From NCBI RefSeq assembly GCF_900156285.1, contig NZ_FTNC01000019.1, positions 1-50,595 on the forward strand: a stretch of 50,595 nt of DNA, read 5' to 3'. The stretch comes from Halanaerobium kushneri (GTDB lineage Bacteria > Bacillota > Halanaerobiia > Halanaerobiales > Halanaerobiaceae). Of this stretch, positions 15,996 through 25,449 are shown one piece after another. The notes below the pieces were generated by a model. That model was not told the origin of the DNA, did not search any database, and saw nothing but the letters and a program-made list of their open reading frames with translations. Both the position numbers and the translations under genes were made by a program. Each line of letters begins with the position of its first letter. Position 1 is the first letter of the stretch.

Positions 15996-16949
15996 CTAAC
16001 TGACCACATTCTGAGGCTCTTCTTTAAGCCAGGCTTCAATATTATTAAAGACAATTTCCGCCCGCTTAATGAAGGCTTCTTCGGTCGCAAAAGCTGTATG
16101 AGGAGTTAAAATAGTATTTTTAGCATTTAAAAGTGGGTGATCTGATGGAATTGGAGGCTCCATCTCAAAAACATCAATACCTGCTCCAGCAATCTTTTCT
16201 TTATTTAAAGCTTCAGCCAGCGCTTCACTGTTTACAACCGGACCGCGGGCTGTGTTAATCAAAATTGCATCCTTTTTCATTAGTCCAATCTCGTCTGCAC
16301 TTATTAAATCTACAGTTGAATCTTTAAGTGGTACATGGAGACTTATAATATCACTCTTCTGCATCAGCTCAGGAATTGAAAGATACTCTACTCCCAGCTC
16401 CTCACCCAGCTGATGTTTTTTATGGTCATCAACCAGAATATTACAGCCGAAGGCAGCGGCAATTCGGGCAGTTTTCTGGCCAATTGAACCAAAACCAATT
16501 ATACCAAAATTTTTGCCTGCCAGTTCATTACCAATTAGCCCGGCTCTTGTTTTACCAGCCCTCACAGCCTGATCGGAATCCTTAATCTTGCGCATTAAAT
16601 CAATGGTCAGTCCAAAGGCAAGTTCTGCTACCGCCTGATTGGCATAACCGGAAGAATTGGAAACTAAAATATCATTTTCCCTGCAGGCATCCATTGCTAT
16701 GTGATCAAAACCGGTAAAAGCAACTGAAATCATCTTTAAATTTTCTGCAGCCCTGATAACCTCTGACGGTAAGGGCTGATTGGCAATAATTAAAATATCC
16801 GCATTTTTAATTCTTTTAATCATTTCCTGATCATCTTCTGCCCGCGTGGAATAAGCAATTAGCTCATGTCCCTCAGCTTCCATTCTCTGCCTGCACTCTT
16901 CAATCTTCATCATTGAAATATTAATTGGCTCTATCATTACAATCTTCAT
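15996..16949 (-). CDS. D-isomer-specific 2-hydroxyacid dehydrogenase
   Basis: A 317-residue NAD(P)-dependent enzyme of the phosphoglycerate/hydroxypyruvate reductase family. GIIGFGSIGQKTARIAAAFG near 145-165 is the Rossmann loop, and the catalytic Arg, Glu and His are in NTARGPVVN, FEMEPP and TPHTAFAT. ATG 16949 follows GGAGGC. It heads the operon with the Fe-ADH and the SMP-30 lactonase. Likely substrates are glyoxylate, hydroxypyruvate or a sugar-acid ketone; the sequence does not decide. Its promoter must lie in or beyond the J-domain remnant directly upstream. Confidence 0.88.
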   Translation of the reverse strand: MKIVMIEPINISMMKIEECRQRMEAEGHELIAYSTRAEDDQEMIKRIKNADILIIANQPLPSEVIRAAENLKMISVAFTGFDHIAMDACRENDILVSNSSGYANQAVAELAFGLTIDLMRKIKDSDQAVRAGKTRAGLIGNELAGKNFGIIGFGSIGQKTARIAAAFGCNILVDDHKKHQLGEELGVEYLSIPELMQKSDIISLHVPLKDSTVDLISADEIGLMKKDAILINTARGPVVNSEALAEALNKEKIAGAGIDVFEMEPPIPSDHPLLNAKNTILTPHTAFATEEAFIKRAEIVFNNIEAWLKEEPQNVVS

Positions 16950-16970
16950 TTTTTGCCTCCCAAATTTAAT

Positions 16971-17078
16971 TTAAGCACCCTTTTCTTCTTTTATTTTCTC
17001 ATAGGCCTCATTGATTTTTTTGAATTCCTGTTCAGCAAAATCAACAAATTCTTCCGGCAGTCCCTTAGCAGTTAACTT
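16971..17078 (-). pseudogene. Remnant of a DjlA-type J-domain gene (C-terminal end)
   Basis: On the minus strand 35 codons ending in TAA (16971-16973) read KLTAKGLPEEF, then FAEQEFKKINEAYE and KIKEEKGA. This matches the end of the DjlA/TerB-type J-domain (HPDKLvAKGLPee...eINeAYE), whose HPD motif and everything upstream are missing. An in-frame TAA at 17079-17081 closes the reading frame, and the first residues overlap the last codons of the ABC permease. The reading frame has no start or ribosome-binding site. I infer that the exporter genes replaced the 5' part of this gene; the family match is recalled, not searched. Confidence 0.7.
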
Positions 17079-17839
17079 TTAACCTTATATCCTATTTTGA
17101 AGAGATAGGTAACTATAACAAGTAAAAATACCGCCAGACTGAAAATGACCAGCGCTGAAAAGTAAGGAGACATATCCGATTGTCCGATAAAAGCAAAGCG
17201 AACTGCATCCACCATATAAAATACCGGATTAAATAGAGAAACTTCACTCCAGATTCCAGGCAGACCCTTGACTGAATAAAAAACTCCACTTAAAAAAGTC
17301 AGGGGGGTGATAAAGAAATTAGAAAAAATCGAAACATGATCAAACTTTTCCGCCCAGAGACCAGCAATAATCCCAAAGAGGGAAAATATCGAAGAAACTA
17401 AAATAGCAAAAAATAGAGCTAAAAACGGATGTGCAATTGCTCCTCCGTAAAAATAAATTGAAACTAGATAAGTTACAGTAGCAACCAGCAAACCTCTAAC
17501 CATTCCCCCAATCATAAAACCCAGACTCAATTCAATATAGGAAAATGGGGCCAGCAGAAAATCAATGATAATCCCATTATATTTAGCTCCAATTAAGGAA
17601 GAAGATGTATTGGCAAATGAATTCTGAATTAAGCTCATCATAATTAAACCCGGAACAATAAAACTAATATAGGGAACTCCATATCCTGCAACTTCCCGAT
17701 TCTGAAAAGAATAGGAAAAGATTATTAAATAAAGACCGGTGGAAATTAAAGGGGCAAAGATAGTCTGAATAGCGACTTTGGTAAATCTAGCAACCTCTCT
17801 TCTAACCAAACTTAAAAAGGTAATAGAATTAATTGTCAT
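17072..17839 (-). CDS. ABC-2 type transporter permease
   Basis: A 255-residue integral membrane protein with six predicted helices, of the ABC-2/NodJ-DrrB group, which exports drugs, lipids or polysaccharides. Hydrophobic spans begin at about residues 27, 55, 100, 130, 165 and 230, and GVFYSVKGLPGIW between helices 5 and 6 is the ABC-2 signature loop. It overlaps the end of the ATPase gene, whose TAA is at 17829-17831. ATG 17839 is used; AGGAGG is only two bases before it, so coupled translation or a slightly later start is possible. Its 3' end overlaps the J-domain remnant. The cargo is unknown. Confidence 0.88.
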   Translation of the reverse strand: MTINSITFLSLVRREVARFTKVAIQTIFAPLISTGLYLIIFSYSFQNREVAGYGVPYISFIVPGLIMMSLIQNSFANTSSSLIGAKYNGIIIDFLLAPFSYIELSLGFMIGGMVRGLLVATVTYLVSIYFYGGAIAHPFLALFFAILVSSIFSLFGIIAGLWAEKFDHVSIFSNFFITPLTFLSGVFYSVKGLPGIWSEVSLFNPVFYMVDAVRFAFIGQSDMSPYFSALVIFSLAVFLLVIVTYLFKIGYKVKS

Positions 17840-18749
17840 CACCTCCTAAGCTGGTAAGCTTAATAAAGACATCTTCTAATTTAGCACTTTCAATATTCAT
17901 ATCAACAATATCTAAATTTAACCTATTTATTTTTTTCAGAATCTTATCTAAATCCTGTTTGGCAGTTTCAATTTCAATCTCTCTTTTATCCTTATTTAAA
18001 TCAAAATTAATTTCCTGCAGTTCATCTTCCAATCCCTGGACTGAATCAGCAAATTGAATTTTGATCAGCTTTTTATCAATGGAGTTAATCAGATTCTCTT
18101 TGGTGTCAACCTTAACTATTTTACCCTTGTTCATAATAGCAATTCGATCACATAAGGCCTCCGCTTCTTCCAAATAATGAGTCGTTAAAATAATTGTTTT
18201 GCCCTGATTATTAAGATTAATTACATATTCCCAGAGGCTATTGCGCAGCTCAACATCCACTCCCGCCGTTGGCTCATCTAAAACAATAATCTCCGGATCA
18301 TGAACAAGAGCTTTGGCAATCAAAAGCCTCCGCTTCATTCCACCTGATAGCTGCCGCGGACCAATCTCTGCTTTATCTGATAAACTTAAAGCATTGAGCA
18401 GTTCATCTATTTTTTGATCATTATCTTTAATGCCAAAATAACCAGAATGAATCTCTAAAGTTTCTCGCACAGTAAAATAGGGATCAAAGGTTATCTCCTG
18501 GGGAACAATTCCCAGAGATTTTTTAGTTTCCCTGTAATTTTTAATAATATCCTTACCTAAAACTGTCACATTACCCGAATCTTTTTTTACCAGCCCTCCC
18601 AGAATTCCAATCAGAGTACTTTTACCGGCCCCATTGGGACCCAAAAGCCCAAAAAATTCACCCTTTTTAATATCTAAATTCACATCATCTAAAGCCTGTA
18701 ATTCTCCATATGTCTTATTAATATCTCTAATTTTAATTGCAGTCGTCAC
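17829..18749 (-). CDS. ABC exporter ATP-binding protein
   Basis: The 306-residue ATPase that drives the ABC-2 permease next to it. Walker A is GPNGAGKST near residue 40, the signature is LSGGMKRR, Walker B is IIVLDEPTAGVD and the switch histidine is in TTHYLEEAEALCD. The C-terminal 80 residues form the extra domain common in DrrA/CcmA-like ATPases. The ATG at 18794 gives a longer frame, but GTG 18749 is preferred because GGAGGGG lies just upstream and the protein then starts directly at the ABC domain (TTAIKIRDINKTYG). Confidence 0.9.
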   Translation of the reverse strand: MTTAIKIRDINKTYGELQALDDVNLDIKKGEFFGLLGPNGAGKSTLIGILGGLVKKDSGNVTVLGKDIIKNYRETKKSLGIVPQEITFDPYFTVRETLEIHSGYFGIKDNDQKIDELLNALSLSDKAEIGPRQLSGGMKRRLLIAKALVHDPEIIVLDEPTAGVDVELRNSLWEYVINLNNQGKTIILTTHYLEEAEALCDRIAIMNKGKIVKVDTKENLINSIDKKLIKIQFADSVQGLEDELQEINFDLNKDKREIEIETAKQDLDKILKKINRLNLDIVDMNIESAKLEDVFIKLTSLGGDDN

Positions 18750-18844
18750 AAAATCCCCTCCATAAATATCTCTCAATCTATCTGAATAAACCATATTTGT
18801 TTACTAATTTAATACTTTCAATTACAGACAACAGTCTATAATAA

Positions 18845-20212
18845 TTACAAAGTTTCTCTCATTTCGGCTACTGACTTTTTAATAACATAACTCAGCCAGA
18901 TTGCAAGAATCACAAACGAAATTGATTCAGCCATCGGAAAAGCAAACCAGGTGGCATCAAGGCCGGATAACTCTCCCAGAATATACATCCCGGGGACTAA
19001 GAGAATTGCCTGTCTTAAAAATGTAATAGCAAAACTGGGCATTCCTTTACCAACAGCCTGAAATGTAGCGACTCCAATAATATTTAAAACCATAAAGAAA
19101 TAGGAAAGACTAACCTTCTGTAAAGCTTCAACTCCTATATTTAAAAGTTTTGGGTCACTGTTAAATAATTTAATGATCGCTGTTGGAAAAAGTTGGAAAA
19201 CAATAAAACCTAAAGTACCAAAGGCAAGAGCAGTTGAACTTCCAATTAAAATTGTCTTTTTCATTCTCTCCGGATTATTATGTCCATAATTATATCCTAC
19301 CAGCGGCAGATATCCCTGGGTCAGACCAAAAACCATCATTAAAAAGAAAGACTGCATTCTAAAAATCAAACCCATTACTGCAATGGCGGTCGAATTAAAG
19401 GCACCAAGAATTAAATTAATAAATACAATTGAAACACTAAACAGAAGTCTATTAGCCATTGCCGGAATACCTACATTATAGATTTCTTTAATAATCTGAA
19501 AATCGAATTCAAAATCTTCCAGTCTTAAAGTCAGCTCATTCTTATCACTAAATAAGACAGAAATAATAAAGATTCCACCTATAATCCGAGAAAAAACTGT
19601 TGCATAGGCAGCACCAGCTACCCCCAGCTGTGGAAAAGGACCAAGTCCAAAAATTAAAAAAGGATCAATAATCATATTCAAAACTGCTCCAATAATCATT
19701 GTCAGCATTGGTAAAAATGTGTTTCCCTCTCCCCGCAGAATATAATTAAAAGTAGCGGGTATAAAAATTGCAATTGAGCCAGTTAAAATAATATTTATAT
19801 ACTGATAACCAAGATCAATCAAAACTGGATTATCAGTAAACAATCTTATAATATTTTCAGAAAAGAAAATACCAATTAAACCACCCAGAATTCCATAAAT
19901 AATAGCGATAAAAAAGACATGTTCCGCTACATTATTCGCCCTGCATTTTTCTCCTCTACCTAAAAGTCTTGATATTAAAGAACTTGTTCCCACACCGGTA
20001 CCTACCCCAATTGCAATTAAAAACATCTGGACCGGAAAAGAAATAGATAAAGCCGAAAGAGCATCTGTGCTGAGGCGGCCCACATAAATACTGTCAACAA
20101 TATTATACATTGCCTGAATAATCATTCCAATTATTGCAGGTACCGATAATTTAAAAAGCAACTTTAAGATTGGTTCATTACCCATCCGAGCAGATTTTGA
20201 TTTTAATGCCAT
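18845..20212 (-). CDS. MATE family efflux transporter
   Basis: A 455-residue inner-membrane antiporter with twelve hydrophobic segments in two homologous halves. The N-terminal ILKLLFKLSVPAIIGMIIQAMYNIVDSIYVGRL and the middle VGIPAMANRLLFSVS are typical of the MepA/NorM-like multidrug and toxin extrusion group. ATG 20212 follows GGAGGGTTAGT. It begins 16 bases after the hybrid kinase's stop and may be the last gene of that operon; a link with export of a polymer or precursor is possible, but drug or cation export is just as likely. Confidence 0.92.
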   Translation of the reverse strand: MALKSKSARMGNEPILKLLFKLSVPAIIGMIIQAMYNIVDSIYVGRLSTDALSALSISFPVQMFLIAIGVGTGVGTSSLISRLLGRGEKCRANNVAEHVFFIAIIYGILGGLIGIFFSENIIRLFTDNPVLIDLGYQYINIILTGSIAIFIPATFNYILRGEGNTFLPMLTMIIGAVLNMIIDPFLIFGLGPFPQLGVAGAAYATVFSRIIGGIFIISVLFSDKNELTLRLEDFEFDFQIIKEIYNVGIPAMANRLLFSVSIVFINLILGAFNSTAIAVMGLIFRMQSFFLMMVFGLTQGYLPLVGYNYGHNNPERMKKTILIGSSTALAFGTLGFIVFQLFPTAIIKLFNSDPKLLNIGVEALQKVSLSYFFMVLNIIGVATFQAVGKGMPSFAITFLRQAILLVPGMYILGELSGLDATWFAFPMAESISFVILAIWLSYVIKKSVAEMRETL

Positions 20213-20228
20213 ACTAACCCTCCATTAT

Positions 20229-22667
20229 TCAATCAAGATATTCATTTATCGTTTTATAAAGTTTTTCCTTTTTTATTGGTTTAGTTAAATGACCGTCAAA
20301 ACCAGCCTGAAGAGCTTTTTCTTTATCAGAATCCAGTGCATAAGCCGTTAGCGCAATTATTTTATTCCTGTTAATTTTATCTGCTTTTTCCATTTCTCTA
20401 ATTCTTCTAATTGCCTGGTATCCATCCAATTTAGGCATCTGAATGTCCATCAGCACAAGATCATAATTATTTTTTTCAATTTTTTCTACACCTTCAAGCC
20501 CATTTACCGCCATTTCAACCTCATAATCTGATTTACTTAAATAAGCCCTAATTAACATTCTATTATCTGCATTATCTTCTACTATTAGTAATTTCTTTTC
20601 TTTATCCCCTAAATCAGAGGCTGCAGTTGTTTTTTTATCTAACTCTAGGGCCCCTTGATCTGATTTTTTATTCTTTTTACTTGCTTTATTCCTGCTTTTC
20701 CCAATTTCATCAGTTAACCTGTTTAATAAAGAAAAAAGCTCCTTTTTTCTGATTGGTTTCATAATATAATCATCAATATATTCTTTTTGAGCCTCAATAT
20801 ATTTATTTTCAAAATCAGATGAAGTAATAACTATTTTAATGTTATTTAATTCATATTTTTCTTTAATCTCACGGGCAGTTTCTAATCCAGTTTTTTGAGG
20901 CATAAAATTATCCATCAAAATTATCTTAAAAGGATTATTACTGCTAATACTTTTTTTCAGAGCAGATAGAGCTTCCTCTCCACTACCTGCAGTCTCAACT
21001 ATTGCTCCCTTGTCAGAGAGCATTTCTTCCAGTATAAATAAATTAGTTGGATTATCATCTACAGCCAAAATACTTATGCTATCAAAATTAATATTTTTCT
21101 TTTTCTCAAATTTAACTGTGGTTTTTTCAGCTACCTTAAATGGTATTGAAAAATAAAAAGTACTGCCCAGACCTGGTTGACTTTTTACCCAGATTTTACC
21201 TCCCATAAGTTCTACTAACTGTTTAGAAATAGTCAGACCTAAACCAGTTCCCCCATATTTTCGGGTACTGGACGAATCTGCCTGAGTAAAATGATTGAAT
21301 ATTGTTTCCTGCTTTTCTTCTTCAATACCAATGCCGGTATCTTTTACCATGAAAGTAATCATCTTTTTACTTTCAGATTTAAAATTAGATTCTATTCTTA
21401 AATCTAAAAAGATTTCTCCTTGCTCAGTAAATTTCACCGCATTACCCAGCAGGTTAATTAATATCTGTCTCAGCCTTTCTGGATCGCCTATCACACATTG
21501 AGGAACCTCAGAAGAAATTCTTAAAGGCATCTCAAGCCCTTTTTTATAAGCTCTAACCGCTATCATCTCTGCAATACTTTCCACAGTTTCAATCAGATTA
21601 AATTTCTTCTTTTCTAATTCTATCTTTCCCGCCTCAATTTTTGATAGATTAAGAATATCATTTATTAAATTTAAAAGACTTTCCCCTGCCTTCTGAAAAA
21701 TATCAACATATTTTTGCTGCTGTTTACTCAAATCAGTTTCTAAAAGCAATTCTGCCATTCCAATAATAGAATTCATCGGAGTCCTTATTTCATGACTCAT
21801 TGTAGCCAGAAATTCAGATTTAGCTCTGGAAGCTTCCCAGGCTTTATCTCTCGCCTGCTCTAATTCAATATTTTTTATTTTAAGTTCCTTCGAATATTCT
21901 TCCAAACCTTTTAAGGCCTTAACTTTTTCAGTAATATCATAATTTACCCCAATAACTTTCTTACCACTGTCATAAATTGATTTACCAAAAGCTTTGATAT
22001 GTTTTATCTTACCGGAATCTGTTTTGATTCTAAACTCATCTTCAAAAATATTCTCCTTATCCAGGGCGCGATTAAATTTAGCGACTACTCTTTCTTTATC
22101 TTCGGGGTGAAGATGTTTAACCCAGGCCTGGAAAGTTTTATTTTCTTCAGAAGTTAATTCATAAATCTTATTCATCTGCTGATCCCAGAGCAAAAAATTG
22201 TCTTTTAAATCTAATTTCCAGACACCTATTCCAGCAGCCTCTGTAGCCAGCTTATAGCGCTGACTTAGCTCTCTATTTTCCATTTCTAACTTCTTTCTTT
22301 CAGTTATATTTCTGGCACTACCAACAATATGAGTAACTTTTCCTTCGTTTATAACAGGACTCAATTGGGTAGCCCAGGTTTTTTTGCCAGAGGGTAGATC
22401 TAAAACTTCTTCATAACTTATGGTTTCTTTTTTCTCCAGACATTCCCGATAATGTGACTCTACAATTTCTCCAATCTCCGGGCCAACTGCTTCTACTGGT
22501 GTTTTACCGGCAACATCTTCGGTTTTTAAACCTGTTAAATTCTCATGAGCTGGATTTAATTTCAAAAATCGAAGATCCTGATTTTCATCCACTTCCATTA
22601 TAAAAAGTGCATCCTGAGTATTATTAAATAATATTTGATAACCCTGCTCAAAATTAAGCTCTACCAC
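20229..22667 (-). CDS. Hybrid sensor histidine kinase, PAS-PAS-HisKA-HATPase-REC-REC
   Basis: An 812-residue cytoplasmic kinase without membrane segments. Two PAS domains span about 7-125 and 135-255, each ending with an NITE/DITE motif. HisKA has the phospho-His292 in SHEIRTPMN; the ATPase N box, G1 (DTGIGI) and G2 (GGTGLGL) follow up to about 515. Two receivers come next, with Asp586 in LMDNFMPQ and Asp741 in LMDIQMPK. GTG 22667 follows AGGGGGG. The Hpt protein encoded just upstream at 22678 is the expected phosphate shuttle to the stand-alone receiver proteins in this operon. The signal it senses is unknown; its cytoplasmic location points to an internal cue. Confidence 0.94.
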   Translation of the reverse strand: MVELNFEQGYQILFNNTQDALFIMEVDENQDLRFLKLNPAHENLTGLKTEDVAGKTPVEAVGPEIGEIVESHYRECLEKKETISYEEVLDLPSGKKTWATQLSPVINEGKVTHIVGSARNITERKKLEMENRELSQRYKLATEAAGIGVWKLDLKDNFLLWDQQMNKIYELTSEENKTFQAWVKHLHPEDKERVVAKFNRALDKENIFEDEFRIKTDSGKIKHIKAFGKSIYDSGKKVIGVNYDITEKVKALKGLEEYSKELKIKNIELEQARDKAWEASRAKSEFLATMSHEIRTPMNSIIGMAELLLETDLSKQQQKYVDIFQKAGESLLNLINDILNLSKIEAGKIELEKKKFNLIETVESIAEMIAVRAYKKGLEMPLRISSEVPQCVIGDPERLRQILINLLGNAVKFTEQGEIFLDLRIESNFKSESKKMITFMVKDTGIGIEEEKQETIFNHFTQADSSSTRKYGGTGLGLTISKQLVELMGGKIWVKSQPGLGSTFYFSIPFKVAEKTTVKFEKKKNINFDSISILAVDDNPTNLFILEEMLSDKGAIVETAGSGEEALSALKKSISSNNPFKIILMDNFMPQKTGLETAREIKEKYELNNIKIVITSSDFENKYIEAQKEYIDDYIMKPIRKKELFSLLNRLTDEIGKSRNKASKKNKKSDQGALELDKKTTAASDLGDKEKKLLIVEDNADNRMLIRAYLSKSDYEVEMAVNGLEGVEKIEKNNYDLVLMDIQMPKLDGYQAIRRIREMEKADKINRNKIIALTAYALDSDKEKALQAGFDGHLTKPIKKEKLYKTINEYLD

Positions 22668-22677
22668 TATATCCCCC

Positions 22678-22983
22678 CTAATCTTCCTGATAAATAATCT
22701 CTAAATTATCCAGATAATTCTCTAATTTATTAATAATTAGCTCAATATCTTCTCTGTTTTTTAGTTCTGCATTTTTTTCTATCTGACTCCCTAATTCAGT
22801 TAAATAATCAAAACCATAGCCACCACCAGACCCCTTAAGACTGTGTCCAATTATTCTTATTTTTTCATAATTTTCTGCTTCTATTAAAGTCTTTAATCTT
22901 CTAATATCTTCTTCTCTATTATCTAAATATTGAGGGATTAAAGTCTCAAGATCCTGATCAATATATACTTTATTTTTCTTCAT
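22678..22983 (-). CDS. Hpt-domain phosphotransfer protein
   Basis: A 101-residue single-domain helical protein. The phosphorylated histidine is His47 in IIGHSLKGSGGGYGF, the standard Hpt signature, preceded and followed by amphipathic helices. It lies between the REC-GGDEF gene and the hybrid kinase, ten bases from the latter. The family relays phosphate from a hybrid kinase receiver to another receiver, so likely targets are Asp61 of the diguanylate cyclase and Asp57 of the receiver protein at 26517. Confidence 0.92.
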   Translation of the reverse strand: MKKNKVYIDQDLETLIPQYLDNREEDIRRLKTLIEAENYEKIRIIGHSLKGSGGGYGFDYLTELGSQIEKNAELKNREDIELIINKLENYLDNLEIIYQED

Positions 22984-23000
22984 TTTAAAACTCCTTAAAT

Positions 23001-24002
23001 TTATTCAAAGTCAAGATAAACTACTCTATTTTTTCCTTTTTCTTTAGCCTGATACAATGCCTGATCAGCCTTTTCTATAAAGGAATTAACCAGTTCTTCC
23101 GTTATTTCTCTTTTTACTTTAATACAGCTTACTCCCAGACTTAAAGTAACATATTTATCGGTATTCGAATTTTGATGTTCAATTTCTAATTCTCTAATAT
23201 CTTCTCTAATATTTTCAGCAACTTTTACTGCCCCATCTTTATCTGTATCAGCCAGAATAACAGCAAATTCTTCTCCACCATAACGGGCGGAAAAATCCGA
23301 AGCTCTTTTGGCATTTTTAGCTAAAACTGAAGCAACTTTTTTTAAACACTCATCTCCCTGCTGATGACCATAAGTATCATTATAAACCTTAAAATTATCT
23401 ATATCAGCCATAATTAAAGCTAAACTATTTTTATTTCTTTTAGCTCGATTTAGTTCATCCTTTAAAGTTTTATCAAATAGCCTTCGATTTGCCAGACCTG
23501 TTAATCCATCCTGAAGAGCTATTTTTTCTAATTTTTTATTTACTGCTTTCAATTTAGCTGATATTTTAAGCAGCTCTTCTTCCCTTTTTATTCTCTTTTT
23601 CATTTCTTTTCTTAATTTTATGGCAGAATTAATTCTGGCCATAAACTCAATCTTATTTATTGGTTTTTTTATAAAGTCAAAGGCACCAGCCTCAAAAGCC
23701 CTCTTTAAAAATTTTGAAGCTTTTTGGGCAGTCACCATTATTACAGGAATTTCTTGATAAGTTTCTGAACTTTTTATTTTTTTACAAATTGCAATCCCAT
23801 CTTCATCCTCTAAAATGATGTCCAGAATAATTAAATCAATTTTAGCTTCATTATTTTTATCCTTTAAATTCAGGAATTCATAGGTTTCGGCCGCAGTTTC
23901 TGTAAAATGAATCCTATCAACTTCTAATTTTTTTAAATAACTCTCTAATAACAATTTAATATCCCGGTCATCATCAACAACTAAAATGTTTATTTTTACC
24001 AC
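23001..24002 (-). CDS. Receiver-GGDEF diguanylate cyclase
   Basis: A 333-residue cytoplasmic response regulator that makes cyclic di-GMP from GTP. The receiver has the acidic pocket VVDDD and phospho-Asp61. A coiled linker (about 125-160) leads to the GGDEF domain, with DGLTGLANRR, and an active GGEEF at 242-246. The inhibitory I-site RASD (233-236) stands five residues before it, so product inhibition is likely. GTG 24002 is the start read here, but a GAGGTGG overlaps it, so the true start could be slightly downstream. It probably supplies cyclic di-GMP to the neighbouring glycosyltransferase system under control of the phosphorelay. Confidence 0.93.
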   Translation of the reverse strand: MVKINILVVDDDRDIKLLLESYLKKLEVDRIHFTETAAETYEFLNLKDKNNEAKIDLIILDIILEDEDGIAICKKIKSSETYQEIPVIMVTAQKASKFLKRAFEAGAFDFIKKPINKIEFMARINSAIKLRKEMKKRIKREEELLKISAKLKAVNKKLEKIALQDGLTGLANRRLFDKTLKDELNRAKRNKNSLALIMADIDNFKVYNDTYGHQQGDECLKKVASVLAKNAKRASDFSARYGGEEFAVILADTDKDGAVKVAENIREDIRELEIEHQNSNTDKYVTLSLGVSCIKVKREITEELVNSFIEKADQALYQAKEKGKNRVVYLDFE

Positions 24003-24028
24003 CTCAGCAAAGTTTAAATATCTAATTA

Positions 24029-25441
24029 CTAATCATTAAATTTTTTTCTTTTTTGACTTCCCCAGCTTTCTTTTTTAGAAAATAGATCAAATAAACCTCT
24101 CAATCTCCAGAAAGTATGCAGCTGGCGGTAGCCAAAATTTTCTAAAAAAGCATAGAAGACCAAGCTTAATTTATCTTTCAATTTTGTGTATTTATGAAAA
24201 GTCATCTCTTCAAAAAACAGTGAGAGAATAGATAAGAGTACCCCCATTAAAATAGCTGTTATAAAAAAGAGGATAACTACCTCATTGATTCTACCCCTGA
24301 TAACTACTGTTAAAATAATGCTTATATAACCCAAAATTTCAATAACAGGCCCTAAAAGTTCTACAAAAAAGTAAAATGGATAGGTAAAGAGACCCAATAA
24401 TCCATAATTTTTATTAAAAAATATTTCTTTATTCATCAACAGACTCTGTCCCAGGCCTCTCTGCCAGCGCCTTCTCTGGCTGGAAAGAATTTTAATCTCT
24501 TCTGGAACCTGAGTCCAGCAGACAGGGTCCGGAAAAAACAGCACTCGATAATCTCGATCACTTTTCTGCATCTCTTTATTTAGTTTTAAAACGAGTTCCA
24601 TATCTTCGCCAACTGTCCTGGTGCTGTAGCCACCTACTTTAAGTAAATATTTACGTTTGAAAACTCCAAAAGCACCCGAAATAATCAATAAACTGTTAAG
24701 AGAAGCCCAACCTACTCGTCCAAATAAAAAAGCTCTTAAATATTCTAAAACTTGAAACCTGACAATTGGTTTTTTAGATAACCTGACTTTTTTAACCTGC
24801 CCACCTTTAATTCCACACTCATTAGCAACCCTGATCGTTCCTCCTGCAGCTATAACCCGCCAGTCACGAGAAAAAGGTTCTACAATTTTTTGTAATGCCT
24901 GATCATCTATCAGAGAATCTGCATCTATATTACAGACCAGGGGAAATTGAGCAATATTTATGCCTGCATTGAGCGAATCAGCTTTACCTCCATTTTCTTT
25001 ATCAATAACTACTAGATTTGGATAATCAAGAGAGTCATAAACTTTCTTTACCGGCTGAGTTGCTAGATCATCTCTGTAAGTTCTGCTTGATTCAACTAGA
25101 CTGAAATAATCTTTTAATTCTTCAATTGTATTATCTTTTGATCCATCATTAACAACAATCACTTCCAGTTCCGGATACTGCAGTGATAAAATAGAAATAA
25201 TATTATCGACAATTGTTAATTCCTCATTGTAGGCCGGAATTATAATTGACACCGGTTTATAGAACTCACTCTGAAATAAATTTTCAATATCAATTATCTC
25301 TCTGGAAGTCCAGTAATTTTTAATTGAAAAAAAGGCCTTCACATTTAAAAAAATATATGTCCCATTAACTAAAAAGAAGTATAAAACTGCAAAATAGTCA
25401 AATACTAATAAAAAATAATAGAAGTTCTCCACTACCTTCAC
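24029..25441 (-). CDS. Family 2 membrane glycosyltransferase (polysaccharide synthase-like)
   Basis: A 470-residue processive-type glycosyltransferase of the inner membrane. A long hydrophobic N terminus (about 5-35) precedes the GT-A domain, with SIIIPAYNEE, VVNDGSKDNT, the DxD-type motif NIDADSL and the acceptor motif QRRRWQRG (QxxRW). Three to four membrane segments follow from about residue 345. The pattern matches PgaC/IcaA, hyaluronan and cellulose synthases, and YaiP-like enzymes. GTG 25441 is assumed; GTG 25432 has a better spaced AGGTG. No PilZ domain is visible, so cyclic-di-GMP control would have to act through a partner. The polymer made is unknown. Confidence 0.9.
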   Translation of the reverse strand: MKVVENFYYFLLVFDYFAVLYFFLVNGTYIFLNVKAFFSIKNYWTSREIIDIENLFQSEFYKPVSIIIPAYNEELTIVDNIISILSLQYPELEVIVVNDGSKDNTIEELKDYFSLVESSRTYRDDLATQPVKKVYDSLDYPNLVVIDKENGGKADSLNAGINIAQFPLVCNIDADSLIDDQALQKIVEPFSRDWRVIAAGGTIRVANECGIKGGQVKKVRLSKKPIVRFQVLEYLRAFLFGRVGWASLNSLLIISGAFGVFKRKYLLKVGGYSTRTVGEDMELVLKLNKEMQKSDRDYRVLFFPDPVCWTQVPEEIKILSSQRRRWQRGLGQSLLMNKEIFFNKNYGLLGLFTYPFYFFVELLGPVIEILGYISIILTVVIRGRINEVVILFFITAILMGVLLSILSLFFEEMTFHKYTKLKDKLSLVFYAFLENFGYRQLHTFWRLRGLFDLFSKKESWGSQKRKKFND

Positions 25442-25449
25442 CTACGTTT

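Noticed and set aside
17829-18794. Longer ABC ATPase starting at ATG 18794
   Set aside because: The extra 15 residues have no ribosome-binding site, while GTG 18749 has GGAGGGG and gives the normal domain start.
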